Source of the DNA: Enterobacteriaceae bacterium RIT691
Lineage (GTDB): Bacteria > Pseudomonadota > Gammaproteobacteria > Enterobacterales > Enterobacteriaceae
Direction: 5' to 3'
Length of the DNA stretch: 64,000 bases
NCBI GenBank assembly: GCA_009668205.1
Contig: WJYM01000008.1
Span: 62,001-126,000, forward strand
The notes beneath the pieces are model-generated. The model was not told the DNA's origin. It saw only the letters and a program-made list of their open reading frames with translations, and did not search any database. Positions 47,436 through 57,212 of the stretch are shown here, piece by piece (within the stretch, counting starts at the first letter, position 1; the number at the start of each line of letters is the position of its first letter). Made by a program: the position numbers and the translations under genes.

Positions 47436-47697
47436 TTTAATACTCCTTTCAACCATAAAAGCGCAAACTGGCACACAAGTGCCTGACGGTGACAAGGATA
47501 GTCCACGAGAGCCTCGCAGGATACCCTTAAGTGCATTCAGAATTGGAAATTTCGCATAGACGCATGCCTTTTCGCGAATGTTAACTATTTGTAATTCACA
47601 TCACAATTACGACGTTTACCGTTTTCCCTCATTCCCTTTCTAACGTATTGAATTTACGTATTTTAATTATCTTCCGCTGAGTCTCCCCGACGCCATC

Positions 47698-47712
47698 GTA
47701 CGATTATCGCAC
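47698..47712 (+). promoter_or_regulatory. PcaR-like operator, upstream copy
   Basis: GTACGATTATCGCAC, 13 of 15 bases identical to the copy at 47785-47799. It lies 126 bases upstream of the pcaK start. A weaker third relative (9 of 15) is at 47766-47780. Confidence 0.6.
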
Positions 47713-47784
47713 GCTTACGCCCGGCCACACGTTGTCGAACAGGGTGGCTGATGGTTTGATTAAATGAACGATTACCGGATTCAT

Positions 47785-47799
47785 GTTCGATAATCGCAC
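47785..47799 (+). promoter_or_regulatory. PcaR-like operator close to the pcaK start
   Basis: GTTCGATAATCGCAC lies 25 bases before the ATG of the PcaK-type transporter. As I recall it, this exact 15-mer is the site described for the IclR-family regulator PcaR at Pseudomonas putida pca promoters. Nothing else is evident in the 388-base gap (47436-47823) apart from the other copy at 47698 and a plain AT-rich stretch at about 47580-47680 that could hold promoters. Confidence 0.7.
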
Positions 47800-47823
47800 A
47801 TTTTACCTCCCAGGAATCGAGAT

Positions 47824-49191
47824 ATGACAAAGACAACAACCGATATCCAGGCTTTCATCAACGACCATCCGTTCACGAAGTACCAGTGGATGATCCTCGC
47901 CCTGTGTTTTATTACGGTGGCGATGGATGGTTTCGACACAGCGATTATTGGCTTTATTGCTTCCGATCTGGTGCAAGAGTGGGGCGTACAGAAATCCGCG
48001 TTAGGCCCGGTGATGAGCGCAGCGCTGGTCGGTCTTGCGGTAGGCGCGCTGACCGCAGGGCCAATGGCAGACCGTATTGGCCGTAAAAAAGTGCTGATCC
48101 TCTCCATTGTGGTCTTCGGGGCCTTCAGTCTGTTGACCGCGGCGGCGACCAGCCTGAACCAGTTGACGTTGCTGCGTTTCCTGACGGGTCTGGGCCTCGG
48201 TGCCGCGATGCCCAACGCCGCCACGCTGATGAGCGAATACGCCCCGGAGCGGCGTCGTGCGCTGCTGGTCAACCTGATGTTTGTAGGCTTCCCGATAGGT
48301 TCGTCGTTGGGCGGATTTATCTCTGCCTGGCTTATTCCGCACTATGGCTGGCAGAGCGTGCTGATTCTCGGTGGCGTGATGCCGTTGATAATGTCTGTCG
48401 CGCTGCTGTTTTTCCTGCCGGAATCCGTGCGCTATTTGGTCGCGAAAAACAAATCACAGCAGCAGGTGGCGACGATTTTACGCCGCATTGCTCCCCTGCC
48501 TGCGGACACGCGGTTTGTGCTGCACGAAGTCGGCGAAGTGGAACAGAAATCCGCGCTCGGTGTGATTTTCTCACCGCGCTATATCGTCGGAACGGTGATG
48601 CTGTGCATGACCTACTTTATGGGCCTGCTGATTTTCTATTTGTTGACCAGCTGGCTGCCGCTGCTGATCCGCGAAACCGGGGCCTCCATGAGTCAGGCCT
48701 CAGTGGTCACCGCCCTGTTCCCGTTAGGGGGAGGAATTGGTGTACTGGTGCTCGGCGCATTGATGGATAAATTCAACCCCAATAAAGTGGTCGCGGTGGG
48801 TTGGCTGCTGACGGGTGTCTTTGTCTTCCTGGTCGGCTTCTCGACCAGCAGTCTGGTGCTGATGGGGGTGATGGTCTTTATTGCGGGCAGCATTATGAAT
48901 GGCGCGCAGTCCTCAATGCCAGCGCTGGCCGCAGGTTTCTATCCGACGCAGGGCCGTGCAACGGGTGTCGCGTGGATGCTGGGGATTGGTCGCTTCGGCG
49001 GCATTTTGGGGGCCTTCAGCGGTGCCTTCCTGATGCAGGCTCAGCTCTCGTTTGAAACCATCTTCGGTCTGCTGGCGATCCCGGCGCTGCTCTCCGCTGG
49101 CGCATTAATGGTGAAATATTTCGCCACCCGACAAACGTCTTCTGCCAACAGCCCCTCTGGCGACATAGCAAAGACGACACAAAAAGCCTGA
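47824..49191 (+). CDS. pcaK: PcaK-type 4-hydroxybenzoate/protocatechuate MFS transporter
   Basis: 455 residues, 12 helices, aromatic acid:H+ symporter (AAHS) family. The DGFD motif in helix 1 (residues 35-38), GPMADRIGRKKVL between helices 2 and 3, LRFLTGLGLGAAMPNA and the QGRATGVAWMLGIGRFGGILGA segment all match P. putida PcaK closely. It should import 4-hydroxybenzoate or protocatechuate. The start has AGGAATCGAGAT upstream. Two PcaR-like operators precede it. E. coli K-12 has nothing between yiaF and yiaG, so this is an accessory insertion. No catabolic pca genes are in the window; they must lie elsewhere. Confidence 0.9.
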   Translation: MTKTTTDIQAFINDHPFTKYQWMILALCFITVAMDGFDTAIIGFIASDLVQEWGVQKSALGPVMSAALVGLAVGALTAGPMADRIGRKKVLILSIVVFGAFSLLTAAATSLNQLTLLRFLTGLGLGAAMPNAATLMSEYAPERRRALLVNLMFVGFPIGSSLGGFISAWLIPHYGWQSVLILGGVMPLIMSVALLFFLPESVRYLVAKNKSQQQVATILRRIAPLPADTRFVLHEVGEVEQKSALGVIFSPRYIVGTVMLCMTYFMGLLIFYLLTSWLPLLIRETGASMSQASVVTALFPLGGGIGVLVLGALMDKFNPNKVVAVGWLLTGVFVFLVGFSTSSLVLMGVMVFIAGSIMNGAQSSMPALAAGFYPTQGRATGVAWMLGIGRFGGILGAFSGAFLMQAQLSFETIFGLLAIPALLSAGALMVKYFATRQTSSANSPSGDIAKTTQKA

Positions 49192-49196
49192 TGACC

Positions 49197-49233
49197 AAAA
49201 GGCGGGCGCCCTTCCCGCCTTTTGCCGTTTTTT
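49197..49233 (+). terminator. Intrinsic terminator after pcaK
   Basis: A perfect 10-bp stem (49197-49206 with 49214-49223) is followed within 4 bases by a run of six T. It begins 6 bases after the pcaK stop. Confidence 0.88.
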
Positions 49234-49427
49234 ACCGATGATTTACAAAAAAAGTTCTGAACAAGATTCGCGTTTCTTTTTCAGATAATTAGTTCTGACT
49301 TCACAGAGGCTGAAACGGGTCAGGAAAAATATAACGCACGAATAATCACTTCCGTGACCTCCTCTCACCCATTTTAGTGACTACGCTTAATGAGCTTTCC
49401 AATAATAACGTTCCCGGGGAGTTCTCA

Positions 49428-49703
49428 ATGGAAGATAAAGATCCGATGTATGAGCTGCTGAGCAGTCTGGAACAAATTGTTTTTAAGGATGATTCACAGC
49501 GAGTAATTCTGAACCAAAAGCCCACAGCCTTTACCGAGTTCGAACAACTGCGTAAAGGCTCCGGTATGAGAACCGATGAATTTGCCAGCGCCATGGGCGT
49601 GAGTGTGGCGATGGTTCAGGAGTGGGAATCGAGACGTGAAAAACCGTCGCCCACAGAGTTGAGGCTGATGCGTCTTATCCAGCCGAATCCAGTGACCAGC
49701 TAA
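49428..49703 (+). CDS. yiaG: YiaG, helix-turn-helix regulator
   Basis: 91 residues from the ATG at 49428, agreeing with the E. coli N-terminus (96 residues); an earlier in-frame ATG at 49377 has no homology. The C-terminal half is an XRE/Cro-type HTH: TDEFASAMGVSVAMVQEWESRREKPSPTELRLMRLI. The partner-antitoxin look of the fold (HigA/MqsA-like) is noted, but no toxin gene adjoins. Its targets are unknown. The 194-base gap to the pcaK terminator shows no clear element. Confidence 0.93.
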   Translation: MEDKDPMYELLSSLEQIVFKDDSQRVILNQKPTAFTEFEQLRKGSGMRTDEFASAMGVSVAMVQEWESRREKPSPTELRLMRLIQPNPVTS

Positions 49704-49740
49704 TCTTTCTTTTTTTCTCAGCGTTTTTGTCGATGTACCC

Positions 49741-49764
49741 ACCCCCGCCCATGCGGGGGTTTTA
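49741..49764 (+). terminator. Intrinsic terminator after yiaG
   Basis: A perfect 8-bp stem (49741-49748 with 49753-49760, loop CCAT) is followed by three further T and then A. It sits directly before the convergent ABC-F stop at 49767. Confidence 0.82.
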
Positions 49765-49766
49765 GT

Positions 49767-51389
49767 TTATAGCTCGCCAAACGCCCAGCCGCTTTCCTTC
49801 CATTCGAGAGAGTGCGTGAGCCTTAAACCACGCAGGAAGGCCTCGTCGTGTGAAACCACCAGCATCGCCCCGGGAAAATCGGCCAATGCGGCTTCAATGG
49901 CTTCTGTTGAAGCCAAATCCAGATGGTTGGTCGGTTCGTCCAGCAGCAGAAGCTGCGCGGGTTCCCTGCGCCATAGCACGCTGGCCAACACCGCTTTTAG
50001 ACGTTCCCCTCCGCTCAGCGCGGTCAGCGGAAGCCCCACTTTATCGGCACCGAGCTGCAGTTGTACCAGACGGCTACGCAATGCCCCCTCTTCCAACGGC
50101 GCGTCACCCAGGCTCAACAGCGAGAGAACCGACTGCGACAGATCAAACTGGCTGAGATGCTGATCGAGCCAGGCAGAATGGACCGACAGCTGACAACATC
50201 CGGCCACGGGGGTTTCCAGACCCAACAGCGTTTTGAGCAACGTTGTTTTTCCACAGCCGTTGGGTCCGCGCACGGCAATGCGCACAGGCCCCTGTAGCCG
50301 TAACGTCAGTGGCGGCGTGCGAGTGTGCCGCAGCACCAGTTGCTGACACTCCAGCACCCGTTTGCCCGCGGCAATCTCATTACCGGGTAGGGTGAACATG
50401 ACCTGAGCCTCATCCTCAACGCGTTCTCGCGCCTCATGCACTGACAAATTGAGTGCGGAGTTCTGCTCCCGATGTTGGCGGCGAAGCGAGCCAGGACGGG
50501 CCTTCGCGGCACCTTTATAGGCCACGCGTTCAAAGGAGGCAATATTCAGGCTGTCAACGGTACGCAGCGTGTGTGCCGATCGCCGCAGGCTGGCATCGTG
50601 CTCTTTCTGCAACCGCGCTCGCGTGCGTTTACGTTCCACCACGGCGTGTTCCAGCGCGTTTTTTGCCGCCTGCCGCTCTGCTTCCCGCTGCTGCTGATAT
50701 GCCGTGAAATTCCCGCCATAGCTGCGTAGCTCACCCGCCGTCAGCTCAAGTATTCGTGGTAACTGTGACAACAGTTCGCGGTCATGGCTGGCAATCAGCG
50801 CCCCTCCGTTCCAGCCCTGAAGCTGATGATAAAACCACTCTCGTCCGGCGCTATCCAGATGGTTCGTCGGCTCATCCAGCAGCAAATAATCAGCTTCCGA
50901 CATAAATGCAGCACAGAGCAGCGCTTTCACCCGCTCTCCTCCGCTCAGAGACGCTGCTGGCAGGAACGGATCAAAGTCAGGCAACGAGAGTTCACGAAAC
51001 GCCAGCCTCAGGCGGTCAGCCAAATCCCATTGCCCCTCAAGGCGTTCAACATCGTCAGGCTCCATCTCGCCATGGGCGACCCGCGCCAGTGCATCAAATT
51101 CCGCCCGCAGACCAAGCAGATCGGCAAGGCAACTGTCCGCTGTGACGTCATGCTGCTGCGCGACATAGATTACACGAGCAAAACTCTCGATATGCCCGTG
51201 AGCGGGGCTTTCCAGGCCGGAAAGCAACTGAAGCAGCCGGGTTTTTCCGCTGCCATTGCGTCCCACCAAACCACACAGTGTGGGTTCAAGCGAAACAGTC
51301 AAAGGACCAAACAGCACGTCGCCCGTGGCAAACTGACAGGTGACCTGATGCAAGATAAAAGAAGGGGATTGCGCACAAAAATGAGCCAT
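49767..51389 (-). CDS. ABC-F family ATPase
   Basis: 540 residues from the ATG at 51389 (CAGGAGTGCTT upstream); a GTG two codons earlier is less likely. It has two ATPase domains in one chain and no membrane helices. Domain 1 has GRNGSGKT, LSGGERVKALL and LLLDEPTNHLD; domain 2 has GPNGCGKTTLLK, LSGGERLKAVLAS and LLLLDEPTNHLD. Between them is a basic, coiled-coil-like linker (residues about 240-330). ABC-F proteins act on ribosomes in translation or antibiotic protection rather than in transport. The subgroup could not be named by reading. It occupies the site where E. coli K-12 has cspA, convergent with yiaG. Confidence 0.9.
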   Translation of the reverse strand: MAHFCAQSPSFILHQVTCQFATGDVLFGPLTVSLEPTLCGLVGRNGSGKTRLLQLLSGLESPAHGHIESFARVIYVAQQHDVTADSCLADLLGLRAEFDALARVAHGEMEPDDVERLEGQWDLADRLRLAFRELSLPDFDPFLPAASLSGGERVKALLCAAFMSEADYLLLDEPTNHLDSAGREWFYHQLQGWNGGALIASHDRELLSQLPRILELTAGELRSYGGNFTAYQQQREAERQAAKNALEHAVVERKRTRARLQKEHDASLRRSAHTLRTVDSLNIASFERVAYKGAAKARPGSLRRQHREQNSALNLSVHEARERVEDEAQVMFTLPGNEIAAGKRVLECQQLVLRHTRTPPLTLRLQGPVRIAVRGPNGCGKTTLLKTLLGLETPVAGCCQLSVHSAWLDQHLSQFDLSQSVLSLLSLGDAPLEEGALRSRLVQLQLGADKVGLPLTALSGGERLKAVLASVLWRREPAQLLLLDEPTNHLDLASTEAIEAALADFPGAMLVVSHDEAFLRGLRLTHSLEWKESGWAFGEL

Positions 51390-51570
51390 AAGCACTCCTG
51401 AATGAAATCAATACCATCCCCGCCAACGCGTGTGCGTGGTAACAGGGCCGAATTCATCAGTCGTGAGTGTTCATTTTCGGGATGCGCTCCTGGAAGGAAG
51501 AAAAGTCAGGGCTAAGGATAACGGCAATTCAAACGTCATTTCAAGGTTATTTCTTCACCCACTGACGTGA

Positions 51571-51604
51571 ATGCCCGGCGGCATTTCATTTACGCGGGCC
51601 TACA
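51571..51604. repeat. Single REP element between the ABC-F gene and glyS
   Basis: ATGCCCGGCGGCATTTCATT followed by TACGCGGGCCTACA is the same REP type as in the 36635-37070 array, here unpaired. The rest of 51390-51677 holds no gene. A CspA-like reading frame is absent. Confidence 0.75.
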
Positions 51605-51633
51605 GGGCGGGATTTAAACCGGCTCACACCCAT

Positions 51634-51657
51634 AAAAAACCCGCCAACAGGCGGGTT
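51634..51657 (-). terminator. Intrinsic terminator of glyQS
   Basis: A GC-rich 8-bp stem (51650-51657 with 51638-51645, loop of 4) is followed by six T on the minus strand, 20 bases beyond the glyS stop. Confidence 0.9.
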
Positions 51658-51677
51658 CGTTTTATGCGTAAAGCGAA

Positions 51678-53747
51678 TTACTGCAGCAGGGAGATATCCG
51701 CTACCTGCAGGAACAGCTCGCGCAGTTTGCTGAGCAGCGTCAGACGGTTGATACGCACGTCTTTGTCGTCGGCGTTAACCATCACGTTCTCGAAGAACTC
51801 ATCCACCGGCTCGCGCAGGGCCGCCAGTTCAACCAGCGCTTCCTGATAGCGGCCTTCGGCGAAGAACGGCTGCAGTTTATCGCGCAGCACCACCAGATGG
51901 GTCGCCAGCTTGATCTCTGCCGCTTCTTTCAGCACGGAGGCGTGAACGGTGTCGTTCAGGGTTTCGTCTGATTTCGCGAGGATGTTAGAAACACGCTTGT
52001 TGGCTGCCGCCAGCGCTGCCGCTTCTTCCAGCGTACGGAAGTGCGAGACCGCTTTCATACGTGCGTCAAAGTCTGCCGGACGCGTCGGACGACGTGCAAG
52101 CACCGCCTGAATGGTGTCAACGGTGAAGCCTTCGTCCTGATACCAGGCGCGGAAACGGCCCAGCATAAAGTCGATAACGTCATCCACAACGTTGGCGTTA
52201 GTCAGCTTCTCACCGTACAGACGAACCGCTTCTTCGGTCAGCGTTTGCAGATCGAGGTTCAGGTTCTTCTCTACAATGATACGCAGCACGCCAAGTGCGG
52301 CACGACGCAGCGCAAACGGGTCTTTATCCCCTTTCGGATGCTGACCAATGCCGAAGATCCCCGCAAGGGTATCCATCTTATCGGCAATCGCGACTGCACA
52401 GGCAACCAGATTGGACGGCAGTTCATCACCCGCGAAACGCGGCTGATACTGTTCATTCAGCGCAACCGCAACATCTTCCGCTTCGCCATCGTGACGGGCG
52501 TAGTGCATGCCCATGATGCCCTGAGTGTCGGTAAACTCGAACACCATGTTGGTCATCAGGTCGCACTTGGAGAGCAGGCCAGCACGGGTCGCGTGATTCA
52601 CATCCGCGCCGATCTGCCCGGCAATCCAGCCTGCAAGAGCCTGAATGCGGTCGGTCTTATCACGCAGCGTACCAAGCTGTTGTTGGAACAGCACGGTTTG
52701 CAGGCGCGGCAGGTTGTCTTCCAGACGTTTTTTACGGTCGGTGTTGAAGAAGAACTCCGCATCCGCCAGACGTGGACGAACGACTTTCTCGTTACCTGAA
52801 ATAATCTGGGTCGGATCTTTCGACTCGATGTTGGTCACGAAAATGAAGTTCGGCAGCAGTTTGCCGTCATTGCCGTATACCGGGAAATATTTCTGGTCGC
52901 CCTTCATGGTGTAGACCAGCGCTTCCGCAGGCACCGCGAGGAACTTCTCTTCGAATTTCGCCGTCAGCACCACCGGCCATTCGACCAGCGAGGTCACTTC
53001 TTCCAGCAGGCTTTCGCTCAGATCGGCATTGCCGCCAATCTTACGCGCCGCGTCTTCTGCACCCGCTTTAATGGTAGCTTTACGCGCTTCGTAATCCGCA
53101 ATGACTTTACCGCGCTCCAGCAGGATCTGCGGGTACTGATCGGCGTTGTCGATGGTGAACTCAGGCTCGCCCATAAAGCGATGGCCGCGAATCACGCGAT
53201 CGGAGGCAACGCCCAGAATGGTCGCAGGGACAACTTTTTCACCGAGCAGCAGCGTCACGGTGTGAACCGGACGCACGAACTGCACGTCGGACGCGCCCCA
53301 ACGCATCAGTTTTGGAATCGGCAGTTTGCCCAGAGAGGCCGTCACCATGTTCGGCAGCAGCGCTTCTGCGCTCTCGCCCTTCACATGTGCGCGATACAGC
53401 AGCCATTCACCTTTGTCGGTGACCATACGCTCGGCCTGGTCTACGGTGATCCCGCAACCCCGCGCCCAGCCTTCAGCCGCTTTGCTTGGTTTACCTTCAG
53501 CATCAAACGCTGCAGATAACGCCGGGCCGCGTTTTTCGACTTCGCGATCGGCTTGAGACTCTGCCAGCGCAGCAACTTTCAGCGCCAGACGACGTGGAGC
53601 GGCAAACCACTCAACGTTGCCATGGGCCAGGCCCGCGTTATCAAGCTCCGCGGTAAAGTTGGCAGCAAAGGATTCCGCCAGGCTGCGCAGGGCTTTTGGT
53701 GGCAGCTCTTCAGTGCCGATTTCCACCAGGAAAGTTTTTTCAGACAT
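51678..53747 (-). CDS. glyS: GlyS, glycyl-tRNA synthetase beta subunit
   Basis: 689 residues, the same as E. coli. It is the tRNA-recognition subunit of the bacterial alpha2beta2 glycyl-tRNA synthetase, beginning [20 protein letters not shown] as the family does. An HD-like region and a C-terminal DALR-type anticodon-binding part follow. It starts 9 bases after glyQ, so the two subunits are made together. Essential housekeeping gene. Confidence 0.98.
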   Translation of the reverse strand: MSEKTFLVEIGTEELPPKALRSLAESFAANFTAELDNAGLAHGNVEWFAAPRRLALKVAALAESQADREVEKRGPALSAAFDAEGKPSKAAEGWARGCGITVDQAERMVTDKGEWLLYRAHVKGESAEALLPNMVTASLGKLPIPKLMRWGASDVQFVRPVHTVTLLLGEKVVPATILGVASDRVIRGHRFMGEPEFTIDNADQYPQILLERGKVIADYEARKATIKAGAEDAARKIGGNADLSESLLEEVTSLVEWPVVLTAKFEEKFLAVPAEALVYTMKGDQKYFPVYGNDGKLLPNFIFVTNIESKDPTQIISGNEKVVRPRLADAEFFFNTDRKKRLEDNLPRLQTVLFQQQLGTLRDKTDRIQALAGWIAGQIGADVNHATRAGLLSKCDLMTNMVFEFTDTQGIMGMHYARHDGEAEDVAVALNEQYQPRFAGDELPSNLVACAVAIADKMDTLAGIFGIGQHPKGDKDPFALRRAALGVLRIIVEKNLNLDLQTLTEEAVRLYGEKLTNANVVDDVIDFMLGRFRAWYQDEGFTVDTIQAVLARRPTRPADFDARMKAVSHFRTLEEAAALAAANKRVSNILAKSDETLNDTVHASVLKEAAEIKLATHLVVLRDKLQPFFAEGRYQEALVELAALREPVDEFFENVMVNADDKDVRINRLTLLSKLRELFLQVADISLLQ

Positions 53748-53756
53748 GGCCGCCTC

Positions 53757-54668
53757 TTATTTATTCTTGTTGCACATCGGGAAGCCAAGGGCTTCACGGG
53801 AAGCATAGTAAGCCTCTGCCACTGCTTTGGTCAGGGTGCGAATGCGCAGAATGTAGCGCTGACGCTCGGTAACCGAGATGGCTTTACGCGCATCCAGCAG
53901 GTTGAAGCTGTGGGCGGCCTTCAGAATACGTTCGTAAGCAGGCAGCGGCAGTGGGTTTTCCAGCGCCAGAAGCTGCTGCGCTTCTTTCTCGTACTGCTCG
54001 AAGCAGGTGAACAGGAAGTCGACGTCAGCGTATTCGAAGTTGTAGGTGGATTGCTCCACTTCGTTCTGGTGGAACACGTCGCCGTAGGTGGTTTTACCCA
54101 ACGGACCGTCGCTCCAGACCAGGTCGTAAACGCTGTCTACACCTTGAATGTACATCGCCAGACGTTCCAGACCGTAAGTGATCTCACCCGTTACAGGCTT
54201 ACACTCGAGGCCGCCAACCTGCTGGAAGTAGGTGAACTGGGTCACTTCCATGCCGTTCAGCCACACTTCCCAACCCAGACCCCAGGCACCCAGCGTCGGG
54301 TTCTCCCAGTTGTCTTCCACAAAGCGAATGTCGTGAATGGTTGGATCCATGCCCAGCTCTTTCAGGGATCCGAGATACAGCTCCTGAATGTTGTCCGGGG
54401 AAGGCTTAATCACCACCTGGAACTGGTAGTAGTGCTGTAAACGGTTCGGGTTTTCACCATAGCGACCGTCAGTTGGGCGACGGGACGGCTGCACATAAGC
54501 AGTCGCCATCGGCTCCGGGCCGAGCGCGCGCAGACAGGTCATCGGATGGGAGGTGCCAGCGCCGACTTCCATGTCCAGTGGTTGAACAATGGTGCAGCCC
54601 TGACGAGCCCAGTAATCCTGTAAGGTCAGGATCAGGCCCTGGAAAGTCCTGGTATCAAACTTTTGCAT
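53757..54668 (-). CDS. glyQ: GlyQ, glycyl-tRNA synthetase alpha subunit
   Basis: 303 residues, the same as E. coli. It is the class II catalytic subunit that activates glycine with ATP. The family opening [22 protein letters not shown] and the core [18 protein letters not shown] are present. First gene of glyQS. Confidence 0.98.
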   Translation of the reverse strand: MQKFDTRTFQGLILTLQDYWARQGCTIVQPLDMEVGAGTSHPMTCLRALGPEPMATAYVQPSRRPTDGRYGENPNRLQHYYQFQVVIKPSPDNIQELYLGSLKELGMDPTIHDIRFVEDNWENPTLGAWGLGWEVWLNGMEVTQFTYFQQVGGLECKPVTGEITYGLERLAMYIQGVDSVYDLVWSDGPLGKTTYGDVFHQNEVEQSTYNFEYADVDFLFTCFEQYEKEAQQLLALENPLPLPAYERILKAAHSFNLLDARKAISVTERQRYILRIRTLTKAVAEAYYASREALGFPMCNKNK

Positions 54669-54778
54669 ATTTTTTCGTGCTGGATACGTGTGGATTTATA
54701 GGAAGCGACCAGTATAACCGCTGGCTGCGAGATATACAGTATGAATGGCAGGTGTTTAAGGAAAATTGAGGAATTATT

Positions 54779-54801
54779 GGGGAAAAGTGGCGCTTTTCCC
54801 C
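54779..54801 (-). terminator. Stem-loop after ysaB
   Basis: A perfect 9-bp stem (54779-54787 with 54793-54801, loop TGGCG) lies 16 bases beyond the ysaB stop. The minus-strand tail is AATAATT, a weak U-tract. Confidence 0.6.
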
Positions 54802-54817
54802 ACGAAACAGGGACAGA

Positions 54818-55120
54818 TCAACGCATCGAAAGATGGAGAAATTGGCCGTCTGAATCAAAAGAACAGACGAAACTCTCTTTCCGGCTCGTATACCCTTTCA
54901 GCTCGTAGCTGCCCTGGAACTGTTCAAAACCGGTGACATCAACCTTCTGCACGCCGGTATTATAACGTTCGGCGGCTTTGTCTTTGCAGAGATGCTCCAT
55001 ACCGAGCGAACGGGTGGAATCCATTTTCGCTCGCTGCGCTTTTTGTTCAGGTGGTTTTACAGTGCTACACCCTGCCAGCGTCGCTATCATCAGCAAGGGT
55101 ATGAAATGCTTGATCATCAT
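54818..55120 (-). CDS. ysaB: YsaB, small lipoprotein
   Basis: 100 residues (E. coli 99). A lipoprotein signal has lipobox LAGC with Cys18. The C-terminal half is strongly conserved with E. coli ([19 protein letters not shown]-type strands, [17 protein letters not shown]). Two conserved cysteines could form a disulfide. Function is unknown. Lies between glyQ and the divergent wecH, as in E. coli. Confidence 0.9.
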   Translation of the reverse strand: MMIKHFIPLLMIATLAGCSTVKPPEQKAQRAKMDSTRSLGMEHLCKDKAAERYNTGVQKVDVTGFEQFQGSYELKGYTSRKESFVCSFDSDGQFLHLSMR

Positions 55121-55304
55121 TTTTGGTTACGGCCTTTGTTATTGGCTGTTATTGTCATTTTACGACTGGAATAACACTGAGACCCTGTATTCTGCGAATC
55201 GGTTCCCTGTGCAGCAAGCTTACGGGACTAAACTCAGATTTATCCATGCAACCCAGGCCATACTCATCAGTCAGAAGACTGTCCGCTTTCACCCTGAGGA
55301 ACTG

Positions 55305-56300
55305 ATGTCGGGAAAGATTAACTGGATAACTAACCTGCGAGGGATTGCCTGTCTGATGGTGTTGATGATCCACACCACCACCTGGTATATCACCAATGCA
55401 CACAGCATTAGCCCCTACAATTGGGATGTTGCCAATCTGCTGAATTCGGCCTCACGCGTCAGCGTACCGCTGTTTTTTATGATTTCCGGCTACCTGTTTT
55501 TTGGCGAGCGCAGCGCACAGCCCCGGCATTTTCTGCGCATTGGACTGTGTCTGCTGTTCTACAGCGCCCTGGCGCTGGCCTATATCGTTCTGTTCACCCA
55601 CATCAATGTCGAGCTGTCACTCAAAAATCTGCTGCAAAAACCGGTGTTCTACCACCTGTGGTTTTTCTTCGCGATTTTCGTGATTTATCTGCTCTCCCCG
55701 CTGATTCAGGTCAAGCGCGTGAATGGAGGGATGCTGCTGGCACTGATGGCGATACTTGGGGTCATTGCCAACCCGAATACGGTGCCGGTAAAAACCGGGG
55801 GAGTCGAATGGCTGCCGGTGAACCTGTATATCAACGGTGACACGTTTTACTACGTGGTCTATGGCCTGCTAGGTCGTGCTCTGGGCATGATGAACACCGA
55901 GAAAAAACCGCTGACATGGCTCTGTGCCGGGCTGTTTATCGCTTCGGTCTGGATTATTTCCCGCGGCACGCTGCACGAATTGCACTGGCGAGGAAATTTT
56001 GCTGACACCTGGTATCTCTACGCCGGGCCAATGGTCTTCATCTGCGCGGTAACGATATTCATCTTCGTCAAAAACACCATGAATGGGCGGGAATTACCGG
56101 GATTAAGCACCATCTCGCAACATTCACTGGGGATTTATGGTTTTCACGCGTTGGTGATTCACGCCCTGCGCAGCAGCGGCATTGAGCTCAAAAGCTGGCC
56201 GGTACTGGATATCGTCTGGATCTTTGGCGCGACGCTGACGATGAGCCTGCTGCTCTCAATGCTGGTGCAAAAGATCGACACCCGCCGTCTGGTCAGCTAA
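55305..56300 (+). CDS. wecH: WecH, O-acetyltransferase of enterobacterial common antigen
   Basis: 331 residues from the ATG at 55305 (TGAGGA upstream), the same as E. coli; the open frame extends upstream through ysaB but without homology. It is a family 3 membrane acyltransferase with about ten helices; the active-site type motif [16 protein letters not shown] is at the N-terminus. It O-acetylates GlcNAc in enterobacterial common antigen. The 3' end overlaps the convergent GlxA-type gene by 45 bases. Confidence 0.95.
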   Translation: MSGKINWITNLRGIACLMVLMIHTTTWYITNAHSISPYNWDVANLLNSASRVSVPLFFMISGYLFFGERSAQPRHFLRIGLCLLFYSALALAYIVLFTHINVELSLKNLLQKPVFYHLWFFFAIFVIYLLSPLIQVKRVNGGMLLALMAILGVIANPNTVPVKTGGVEWLPVNLYINGDTFYYVVYGLLGRALGMMNTEKKPLTWLCAGLFIASVWIISRGTLHELHWRGNFADTWYLYAGPMVFICAVTIFIFVKNTMNGRELPGLSTISQHSLGIYGFHALVIHALRSSGIELKSWPVLDIVWIFGATLTMSLLLSMLVQKIDTRRLVS

Positions 56301-57212
56301 AGCCCTGGTGCGCGCCCGGTGCAATTGCCGGGCGGAGCTGAATCCGGCGGCCAGTGCCGCCTGCTCTACCCCGCTTCCCTGCAGCAATCGCTGCTCCGCC
56401 AATGCCAACCGGAGCTGCTCAAGATAATCCCGCACGCTAATGCCAAGGTGCTGTTTAAAAAGGCGAGTCAGATGACGCGTCGTGACATGCGCCTGTGCTG
56501 CAATCTCCACCAGCGACCAGGCGCGCTGAGGTGCTGCGGTTAACGCATCCTGAGCACGATGAATCGCCGGATGCAGATGATTGCGATAGCGCAGCCAGGG
56601 TGAAAGCTGCGGATCGTCACCGGAACGGCGGAACCACACCACCATCTCACGGGCAACCGCCATTGCCCGCTCTGGGCCGTACAGTCGATTAATCAGGTGT
56701 AGCGCCAGATCGATACCGGAGGTAATCCCGGCGCTGGTCCAGATACCGCTGTCTTCAATGAATATCCGATTTTCTTTCACCACAGCCCCCGGCGCCGCCG
56801 CTTTCAGGCGCGAGATCACGTCGTGATGGGTTGTGCACTGTACGCCGTGCAATAGCCCGGCTTTGGCGGCCAGCAGCGAACCGGAACAGACGCACATCAG
56901 GGTAAGTTTTTGGTTATGGATCAGCGGCTGCTGACGCGTAAGCCAGCGGCGCACCAGCTCGGCCTGTGGGGTGGCAAAAAAGTGATTTGAATCGCAAACA
57001 CCGGGCAACACCAGCAGGCTTCCTGACGGCAGTGTCTCCGGCAGCGGTTGAATTCCCCCCATCGTCATCCCAATGGAGGTGGGGATGTCTGTCTCTGGTC
57101 CGATGAAGTGCAGGCGAAAAGCATCGCCCGCCAGCACAAAGGTTTCTGCCGGGCCGGTCATATCCAGCGATAACAACCCAGGCAGCATGACGAACCAGAC
57201 ATCAGTACTCAT
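56256..57212 (-). CDS. GlxA-type transcriptional regulator (DJ-1/PfpI domain plus AraC HTH)
   Basis: 318 residues. The N-terminal ~190 residues have the DJ-1/PfpI (class I amidotransferase-like) fold, including [17 protein letters not shown] with the nucleophile-elbow cysteine region. The C-terminal ~100 residues carry two AraC-type helix-turn-helices ([25 protein letters not shown], then [10 protein letters not shown]). Such proteins sense small metabolites and regulate linked catabolic genes. It overlaps the hydrolase upstream by ATGA, so it is co-translated with it and the hydrolase may act in the same response (inference). No counterpart at this site in E. coli K-12, which has yiaA and yiaB here. 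Confidence 0.88.
   Translation of the reverse strand: MSTDVWFVMLPGLLSLDMTGPAETFVLAGDAFRLHFIGPETDIPTSIGMTMGGIQPLPETLPSGSLLVLPGVCDSNHFFATPQAELVRRWLTRQQPLIHNQKLTLMCVCSGSLLAAKAGLLHGVQCTTHHDVISRLKAAAPGAVVKENRIFIEDSGIWTSAGITSGIDLALHLINRLYGPERAMAVAREMVVWFRRSGDDPQLSPWLRYRNHLHPAIHRAQDALTAAPQRAWSLVEIAAQAHVTTRHLTRLFKQHLGISVRDYLEQLRLALAEQRLLQGSGVEQAALAAGFSSARQLHRARTRALADQTAGVDLLHQH

Noticed and set aside
49428-49703. yiaG as an antitoxin of a toxin-antitoxin pair
   Set aside because: The HTH fold is antitoxin-like but no small toxin gene lies on either side; pcaK and an ABC-F gene flank it.
54978-55304. Upstream extension of wecH
   Set aside because: The frame is open but runs antisense through ysaB. 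E. coli homology and a ribosome site both begin at 55305.
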